A stretch of DNA of 64,000 bases from positions 29,784,978 to 29,848,977 of the forward strand of contig CM068553.1 in the NCBI GenBank assembly GCA_035048495.1, read 5' to 3'. Under the pieces are notes generated by a model. That model saw only the letters and a program-made list of their open reading frames with translations, was not told where the DNA came from and ran no database searches. Below, piece by piece: positions 56,731-64,000 of the stretch. The stretch's first letter is position 1; every line of letters starts with the position of its first letter. The translations under genes were made by a program, and so were the position numbers. The stretch is from Euptelea pleiosperma (Eukaryota; Streptophyta; Magnoliopsida; Ranunculales; Eupteleaceae).

Positions 56731-58709
56731 GGCACAAGTAAAGAAAACATCGTGCTCTCATCTTTCCAAAGCCGCCTCGGCAATAGCCACCTCAAGGGCC
56801 AGCTTCGTCCTAGGAGAAATTTCAAGACCTCGAAGACGGACATCATGACAGAGATTTTCTTCAGGTGTGCCACTACGTCGTACAAGGCACGTGCCTTCGA
56901 TTTTCCCCGAGTGAGTTCTTCGGCCTGCACTCGCAGCTTGTTTATTTGTTCCAGGTGTTTCTTCTCTCTTTCGACCCACTGTGGGTCTAGTATGACTTCT
57001 GTAGGAACCCCGGGGGTTCCACTTTGTTCGGTCTCCCCCGTAGGCGGATAAATGAACATGGCGGAATCCCTACTTGCGGGACCGTCCAAGGATCTCCTAA
57101 TCCCGCGAGTCTGTACCACTAATGTCCTGAACAGTTGCTCTTCTGTAACATTTTCATGCGAGATAGCACCCGCAAAATAACTCTGAGGGCCGTGCTCCTC
57201 AAAAAGAGAAACAAGGTCCCGCTCATCCCCCAACCAATAATTGTCCGGGCACAGGTAAGTGTGACTAGCCATCCGGGCATTGGCCCTAGGCTCCAGGCTC
57301 CAGGGCTTTATTGCCTGCTCCCTGAGCTGGTCCTTCCCTAGGCTAGGCCTGTAATGCACCCATGGAAATCTTCTGATGGATGATGTCTTGCAGCTTGAAG
57401 CAACTTTGGGTATTGTGGGTGACACTGCAACAGAAGGCACGCCATCTGTTGTTGGGCCCTTGGTTGGCTGGTTGGGCTGTATAATTCGAAGGGGGAGGAT
57501 GAGCTGATTGGCTGCCATGAGCGGATTAAAAATTTCTTTTGTCTTCCTATAGTCAAAGTTCAATTTTGGTCGGAAAGGGTGGCCTGGCTGTCGGCCTGCA
57601 AAACGATTCACCTCCGATCGTCTCTACTCTACTCTCTCTGTCGTATGCACGAAATGAGCCGGGTTCTTCACGTTGTGATCGTGATCAATGAAACCGATGC
57701 TGCTATGGATCGCAGACAAGGAAGGGGCACCACAGAGGATCAAGTCCTTCTGGAAGATAAAATCCGCACCTCGAATGAAGACATCCATGATAGAGCTGTC
57801 ATTGATAGCTTCCGCTATCTTTCCTACCTCTCTCTCGAAGTTATCGAGATAGGTCGTTAAGGACTGACCAGGGTTCTATGGGCAGTTTCGGAGGTTTTCC
57901 AAAGTAAAGACCTTCTTATGGTGGAATGCCCTCTTCAACTATTCCCAACTGGATACACTGTGAGGGGTGAGGCTTACAAACCATGAAAATGTTGTCCCCT
58001 TAAGGGAGACCGGGAACATCTTGGCCATTAACTACAGGTTCATAGAATGTTCTCCGCACTAAAACTCATATCGCACCAAGTGCTCTGCAGGATCAGTGGT
58101 CCCATCATACGGTGTAAAAGTAAGAACAATAAAACCAGCTAGGTATAGCTGCTGAGAGATGTTAGGAGTAAATACACCCTTAGGGCTGGAAGGCCCCAGA
58201 GTCAAGTCTCTCTCACATAGAATATGGTCAACATCCTCACGGAGCTGGGTATGATCAATAGTGGTGTCGCTCCCTTGTCATATCTCGCGATTAACCATAA
58301 CCGGCGTCCGAGTGCCTCTGGCTGGTGCCACCGTTGAAGTTTGGGCTCTCTGGGGTAGGGGAATTCGATCATCCCTCATTTCTCGGAATTGGGCACGCAG
58401 GTCCCTCAATTGGTCATTGAGGGCTAGATTATCTTCTCTCACCGCCTGATGAGAGTCCAATTCTTCTACGGAGGGCCCCTCCATGAGCCCTTTCCCTAAC
58501 GACTTTTTCATCTGAGCAGAAAGCCACCCCACTTCTTGCCGGAGTTGTTCCATCTCTGTATATTGGTGCTCTGGGGGTTCTTGATCCATAAGTTCTTGAT
58601 ACTGTCGCAAAAGGCTTTTGATACAAGCCAAAAGCTTGGATTTAGAACGAGTTGGAATTGCTTGCTCTCGCAGTTCCGTTGCCTTTTGGAGGACTTCCCC
58701 AGTACTCAA
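56679..58709 (-). pseudogene. Tat gag remnant
   Basis: Starts MSTGEVLQKATELREQAIP at 58709, with a coiled-coil-rich first part (YTEMEQLRQEVGWLSAQMKK, LALNDQLRDLRAQFREM). In broken frames the capsid core follows (TFTPYDGTTDPAEHLV near 58100, QSLTTYLDNFEREVGKI near 57860-57810). Then comes an open 310-codon stretch (57611-56679) with Pro-rich and basic segments. At least four stops or frame changes lie between 58278 and 57611. Confidence 0.7.
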
Positions 58710-59397
58710 ACCAACCTAGTCCTGGTCAGATATGTGCCTTAAGCCCACAAATTCATGAAAGGAAAGAAAACCTTTAATAGGGTAGCTTATACATGTTTTG
58801 AGAAAATAATGTCTGATCCCTGAGACATTTTGAAAAACAAAGCATAAGCGAGAAAAAAGACGTGAAATAGCGCAGCCCCCATGTGTACGTTACCCAAAGG
58901 GCCATTTTCCAAAACATCGATGTATAGCTATAGAAAAACTTCCATCTCGGAGTGGCTTTAAGCCTATATTTTCTAAACAAGAATAAAATTCACTATTAAA
59001 ACATGACAGCCTTTATGATAAAAATCTTTTAAAAAAGATCAGTTTATGACAAAGTATTAAAACCACTTTTTTATGAGAATACAAGCCCTTTCGGGATTTA
59101 ACACATGGGGTTACACTACCTCCCTATAAAGGGTAAAACAAACATGAAATCCGATTTTACATAACGATGGAAAGAGATGGTTAATGGAGGTTTAAAAAAC
59201 CGCTTACTGATAAAATTGATCCCTTCTATCCAATGTTAACCCTTTCGGATGTCGGAGCAATGCACGCCAAACATGACATTAGCCAAAAATCCATCCATCC
59301 AATTAATTCATCAAAAATAGTTCATCAAACAAGTGCAAACACCCCCCCTTCCCGTCCCTTGGTTGGAGGGTCTGAAGCAAAGAACAAGGAGTACAGG

Positions 59398-59415
59398 TCC
59401 TCGGCAACAGCGCCA
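59398..59415 (-). other. Second (internal) PBS copy of the Tat element
   Basis: TGGCGCTGTTGCCGAGGA on the minus strand, next to the 40-bp LTR remnant at 59419-59459. Confidence 0.8.
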
Positions 59416-60598
59416 TATTGTCGAGTGCATCTTGGCAACACATGAAACTGGGAGTGGGTATAGTCTTTTCCATTTGGGTTGAAAGCCGTCCCATCTCCTG
59501 CCGAAGTTGTTCCATCTCTGTGTGCTGAAGCTCGGATGGGTCTAGAGTCATGAGTTCTTGATATTGCTACACAAGGCGGTCGATACAATCCAAAAGTCTT
59601 GAATTAGAACGAGTCGGAACTGCTTGCTCCCGTACCTCTACTGCTTTTCGTATTGCTTCCTCGATATTCAGTCCCAACCCGATCTTACCAGTTATATGCC
59701 TTTTTACTTTTCACTCTAAATCCATGAAAGAAGAAGAAACTTTCAATAGGGTAACTTATATTTGTTTTGAGAAAATAATGTCTGATCTCTTAGACATTTT
59801 GAGAAAACAAAACATAAGCAATAAAGAGGACATGAAGTAGCGCAGCCCCCATGCGTACGTTACCCGAAGGGCTTGCTTTTAAAACATTGAGGTATAGATA
59901 TAGAAAAAGCTTCTTTCTCGGAGTGGCTTTAAGCCTATATTTTCTAAACAAGAGTAAGAAATTTACTTTTAAAATCATAATAACTTTCATGGTAAAATCT
60001 TTTCAAAAATGATTAATTTATAAAGTATTAAAATCATCTTTTTATGAAAATATAGACCCTTTCAAGATTTAACACATGGGGTTACGCTACCTCATTGAAA
60101 AAGGCAAAACAAACATGAAATCTGGCTTTAAAAACAATCAACGAAAATGGACATTTTAATGAAGGTTTAAAGAATGACTTATTGATTAAATTGACCTCCC
60201 CTATCCAATGTTAACCCTTTCGAATGTCGGAGCAATATCACAATTGAGCAGGCTTGCGGGTACTAGACCCTACGTGGATTCGCATCTCCTCATCGTCGCC
60301 GATTTAATTGATTATTATATTATTAGTTTTCAAACAATCATAATTCACATGCTTCTTGTATAACAAGTTATGGGATATGTGACATAGGCATGTCAAATTA
60401 GTGAAAATGTGTCTTCTTAGTGGGAAAATCGGAATGCATTAACAGTTCGCTGGATTACATGATGCATACACACCAAACATCGTTTTAATCAAAAATCTAT
60501 CCATCAAACTAATCAATTAAAATCAATTTATCAAAACTGTGTAAACAGCCCCTCGTCCCTTGGTGGGAGGGACTGAAACAAAGAACAAGTAGTACAGG

Positions 60599-60616
60599 TC
60601 CCTGGCAGCGGTGCCA
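60599..60616 (-). other. PBS of the Tat element
   Basis: TGGCACCGCTGCCAGGGA on the minus strand, three bases from the 5' LTR end. tRNA-Asp-like with mismatches. Confidence 0.85.
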
Positions 60617-61601
60617 TATTGTCGGGCGCAATTTGGCGATACATGATACTGGAAGTGGGTGGAGCGTGTGCTTGTGTCATTTCTAGGGTTCCCTGGGTAT
60701 GGGTGGTCTCCGTTAGTCCGTGAGAATGGTAATGCGGTGTGTGTTGTCTCTTCTGAACAACCATAGACATAATGGCATCCATTTCATATAGTAGAACTTT
60801 ACTGAACTGTCCTTCACTAACACCGTCATTTCAAACAACCACAAACATAACAGGGGGTTAATTAATTAATGTCGCTTCTAGTTCATCATTCCCCATGAAG
60901 GTGCTCTTGATCTAGTCATGCTGAATGGGTCCCTCAGCCTGTCACACTGAGGGACTGGGGAATGTTCAAAATGCTTCCAACGGTTTCAAACATTGTTAGA
61001 CGGAGTCGTCCTCTGCTTAAATAGTCTCAAAGGGGTATGGTTCAATTAATTCATTGATTAGTCCATGATTATCTTTTAAGCGTCCTATTTTTACGCAATG
61101 GAGAGAAAATCTCTATATATCAATAACATTAATAGGTTCATTAAGAAGGAGAAGATCTCCGGGTCTCAATAACATTAATAGGTTCATTAAAACGATGTGA
61201 CAGAAACGTCTAGACGGCAGAACAATTCCATTACATTCTAGGTGCTGAATTCTTAACTGTTTTCCAACCCTAAGTGGAATCCCCTGGACCCACAAAGGAT
61301 AGGCTTGTTCTCTTGCTTCAGTCCATTCCCCTCAAGACGGGGAGTACATCACTTAAGTATTAATCGTGTAGTAACCCGGCATAGAGTCCTTAGAAGAGGA
61401 ACATCTATCCAGTATAGTTCGTTAGGAATTACCTCTTCACTAGTATTGCACAAGATATCTGAACTTCAGATTATGTATTTCTTCGGTAAATCTCACATAT
61501 ACTGAAGGAAAACACTAAGTCAAATTCTAGATGAATTTCGACAGAGTATAGCCTTATCACAATAGAATAGTCGAAGATCCTTTTTTCTGTCCCTAGAGCC
61601 C

Positions 61602-61612
61602 TTTATTTATAG
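61602..61612 (-). promoter_or_regulatory. TATA box of the Tat 5' LTR
   Basis: CTATAAATAAAG on the minus strand, conserved with 46588-46597. Transcription would run toward lower coordinates. Confidence 0.6.
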
Positions 61613-61830
61613 AATTCTGGGGAGGAGTCTGCACATGTTGCAGACTCACCTTTATAAGGAAAAAATGATTAAAATAATGAAAAATTACAAATCATATTTA
61701 AAAAATGATTGCAAATTATAAAGATACACAACTGTATGGCACTAACTTTGGCAGATTCTGTACGCTTTTCGAGAAAAATGGCCTATGTGCTTTTTTGGAC
61801 AAATGAGAGATCCCCCTATAATTTTAACTG

Positions 61831-62392
61831 CATACGGTTGTGTAAGAAGAGGTCCTACACAACCGTATATCATCGCTTTTTGGGTTTTCTGCATGCATCT
61901 CGAGAAAAAGTGCATAGGTGCTATTTTGGGGATATGATGGGTATTTTTGGAAATATAATTGCATACGGTTGTGTAAGAGGAAGTCCTACACAACCGTATA
62001 TGAATAGTTTTGCATCCCTCTGCACGGATCTCGAGAAAAAGGGCACATATGCTTTTTCTCATTTTTGACCATAGATTTTCCAAATCTGACTCCATACGGT
62101 TGTGTAGCTTTCCTTTCTACACAGTTGTATCCAATTTGTTTCTCTGATCTGTGAGTGGTTGGCTCAGAAATTGAGGCATGCCCTTTATGCAAAAATTCAG
62201 CCCTATTATGCCAAATCTGAGGGCATACGGTTGTGTATCCCTATGTCTTACACAACCATATGTAGTTACTTTCTGAATGTATGGACTGGTTCTGATCAAA
62301 ATTGGCCCTCTTCATTTCCTTGAAATCTGTGCCATTTGTGCCCTTTCTGACTAAATATGGTTGTGTATTCTCCTCTCTTACACAACTGTATG
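61831..62392. repeat. Five-unit hairpin array, period about 131 bp (Tat 5' LTR)
   Basis: Inverted repeats with arms CATACGGTTGTGTA and TACACAACCGTATG and loops of about 10-14 nt lie at 61831-61869, 61961-62002, 62092-62130, 62223-62263 and 62353-62392. Unit starts are spaced 130-131 bp. A half-unit is at 61726. The sequence between hairpins is also repeated but more diverged ('ctgcacg.atctcgagaaaaa'). Confidence 0.92.
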
Positions 62393-62544
62393 GGTTCATT
62401 TCCCTAGTAAAATATCCTCTTCAAGTCCTCTGCTCTAAAAAATGCCATTATCTTGAAGAAATGACATGTTCGGTTATGTGTCGGCAGTCAATTTTTGCGT
62501 CCCTTGATCGTAATATCGTAGCGATCCACATTTCACTGTCAACA

Positions 62545-64000
62545 ACTGGAGTCTGCTCTATTTAGATACATTTCCGCTAAACTCAATGAGTTTGCGGCTC
62601 TGCTAACCATGGTCAAAAAACCCACCAACTCTATCCTCTCAATTTTTACTAAGAAGCTTCGATCCATCCCCGCTGAACTAAACGTTCTTGCGGCTTTGCT
62701 AACCACGGTTAGAGAACTTACTTCTACTCTCTTAATTTATACTAAGAAAGAGCTTTCCTACAACGCTATACCTAAACGAGGGATAGGATAGCATTTTTAG
62801 CTCCACCATAGGAAAAGGGAAGACTGATGATTCAATCAATCTCCACATTTTAACAAGGTTGGGGGTACTTAATGCACCCATGTCATGTCTGGCTGAAGAT
62901 GTAAAACTCAGCGCTTTCGAAAGGCAATTCCAGTAATCCTAGAGTTACGCAAGCCGCATGCATATATTATTGTCAAAACTCTTTGGACATGTAGGTGCAT
63001 TTATTCTGCAGATCATCGAGTACCACACAAGGTCCAATTATGCCAATTTGGTAAAACCCTTCCTAAACTCTTGCATCATGAAATATCAATTTTTCATCTT
63101 TTTATCTCCCGGTCATGAACATCGAGAACGGTGCTATATTTAAGTTGAGGGTGGGGATTTATCAAAACTCATGTCTTCATTTAAAAAAATGAAAAAGGGA
63201 GAAAAAGATGTACTTTGAGGTTAAGTCCTGTGTTTTACAAAAGTTTTCTGAGTACTTTCAAAATGTTTTTCAAATCCTTTTCAATGATGAGTAAACTTTT
63301 CGGAGAGTCTATTTATTGAAAAGGATGTCTATTTTGAAAAATTATTTATTAGCTCTCCATTCAGTTTGAAAACAAACATTACTACAGTAGATTGAAAAAT
63401 CTTCGAAAAATCAAAATCAGCAATAATTTTCATTTATCAACGTCAGAATTATCCAAAGTTTAAATTATCTAGAGATCCAAGAAGAACAATTGTGGAGACC
63501 TAACCTAGTGAGCTTTTGGACTTTTCATCCTTTCTGAGGGTTATAAAATTATTCTCAGTCACAAGATGACTCATAATTCTTCTAGTCCCCAAATATTTTC
63601 ATTGAATTATCTCATTAACCTTTGTTTTGGTCATAGAACTCAGAACGACATCAAATTCGGATTATTATATAAAGAACCTTCTCTATATCCATTTGAGACA
63701 TCACAGATGAAAGTGTAAACCCTAGAAAATGATATAGGCCATCTTTCTAACCAATCAAACTTTTTAGCTTACTGTAACCCTTTTTGAGCCTTTTGATGAA
63801 AACCTTTTCTTGTTAACCCATCAACCAAAAACCCAATCCCAAAAAGAGTTCAATACGATAACCTATTTCTGAGAGGGATCAAAGAGTATTTGGTATGATT
63901 ACACCATGAAAAGATAAAAATCAAGAAAAGAAAAGAAAAACAAATGGTTCGAGCTGAAAAGAAACATGATCAGAAAGAAAAAAGGAAATGAAAAAGAATC
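62545..64000 (+). mobile_element. Part of a second non-autonomous gypsy copy, plus orientation
   Basis: Reverse complement of about 16370-17830: for example 'ctaaactcaatgagtttgcg' (62577), 'ggtcatgaacatcgagaacgg' (63112) and 'cattaacctttgttttggtc' (63613). It belongs to the non-coding internal part downstream of the gag-like ORF and continues past the window. The Tat element interrupts it on the left. Confidence 0.88.

Larger units (their letters stand above)
58520..60660 (-). repeat. Tandem duplication of LTR end, PBS, leader and gag start (about 1.2 kb unit)
   Basis: About 58520-59460 and 59461-60660 are direct copies. Each runs from about 40 bp of LTR end (59419-59459; 60620-60660) through a PBS and leader into the gag start (58709; about 59690 and below). 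The shared block 'gagaaaataatgtctgatc' occurs at 58799 and 59770. The offset between the two LTR borders is 1201 bp. Confidence 0.85.
45565..62544 (-). mobile_element. Decayed Tat-lineage Ty3/gypsy retrotransposon
   Basis: Minus-strand element with the 5' LTR at 60620-62544, PBS at 60599-60616, then gag, protease, RT, RNase H, a second RNase H and integrase down to 51650. A plus-strand (antisense) reading region follows at 48440-50784, and a truncated 3' LTR at 45565-46990. A second RNase H domain and antisense ORFs between pol and the 3' LTR are known features of the Tat lineage. Flanks ACTGT (45560-45564) and ACTGG (62545-62549) are a near-TSD with one mismatch. All coding parts are broken. 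Confidence 0.85.
60620..62544 (-). repeat. 5' LTR of the Tat element
   Basis: About 1925 bp. On the minus strand it starts TGTTGACAGTG (62544) and ends in TGCGCCCGACA (60620). It aligns with 45565-46990. A 43-bp-type direct repeat is seen at 61108-61192 ('tcaataacattaataggttcatta' twice). The left border is firm. The right border rests on TG/CA and on resumption of the other family's sequence. Confidence 0.8.

Noticed and set aside
56679..57341. Plus-strand frames opposite the Tat gag
   Set aside because: Shadows of the minus-strand gag; composition is the complement of the coding frame.
61831..62392. CRISPR array or tRNA cluster reading of the regular hairpins
   Set aside because: The intervening sequence is itself repeated, arms are complementary and there is no cloverleaf; the array belongs to the LTR U3.

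Overview
This is nuclear DNA of a flowering plant. The evidence is a wall-associated receptor kinase (WAK-like) gene with plant-type introns, Ty1/copia and Ty3/gypsy elements of plant lineages, a plant L1 relic, MITEs, and the first exon of an ACT-repeat (ACR) type gene. Species and clade cannot be fixed from sequence alone. One complete host gene is visible. Most of the rest is layered transposable-element (TE) sequence.

Layout. (1) 1-23.9 kb is a TE nest. An old, diverged copia LTR (1-502 and 22726-23945) is split by a younger SIRE-like copia element (503-22720, TSD CTTGA). Its 5' LTR holds a 2.65 kb solo gypsy LTR (1676-4330, TSD GGCTT). Its 3' LTR holds a full-length non-autonomous gypsy element on the minus strand (11339-22252, TSD AGCTT). 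That element in turn holds a second long solo LTR of the same family (13309-15895, TSD ACCTC). The two insertions into the copia LTRs lie at the same LTR nucleotide. (2) 23.9-30.0 kb is AT-rich sequence, three stacked LTR 5' ends, and an inverted copia relic (LTR plus gag, minus strand) of the same family. (3) 30.0-34.8 kb holds gene fragments (some exon-like; one ACR-like first exon) and a CACTA-like foldback. (4) 35039-44578 is the WAK-like receptor kinase: three exons, 749 aa, no frame breaks, with introns of about 4.9 and 2.3 kb. The introns contain MITEs, a long foldback, a gypsy gag/LTR relic and a 5'-truncated L1. (5) 45565-62544 is a decayed Tat-lineage gypsy element on the minus strand: gag, protease, RT, RNase H, second RNase H and integrase, plus an antisense reading frame region on the plus strand. 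Its LTRs carry a striking array of inverted repeats spaced about 131 bp. (6) 62545-64000 is the internal region of another copy of the non-autonomous gypsy family, in the opposite orientation, running out of the window.

How things fit. The LTR promoters can be located by TATA boxes. In the copia family a dense array of the palindrome CCAATCGATTGG sits just upstream of the TATA. In the Tat element the 131-bp hairpin array sits upstream of its TATA. In the non-autonomous gypsy family, perfect short hairpins sit downstream of the TATA, in the predicted RNA leader. All retroelement coding regions have stops or frameshifts, several of which look like C-to-T decay. The WAK-like gene is the only locus that reads as potentially functional.
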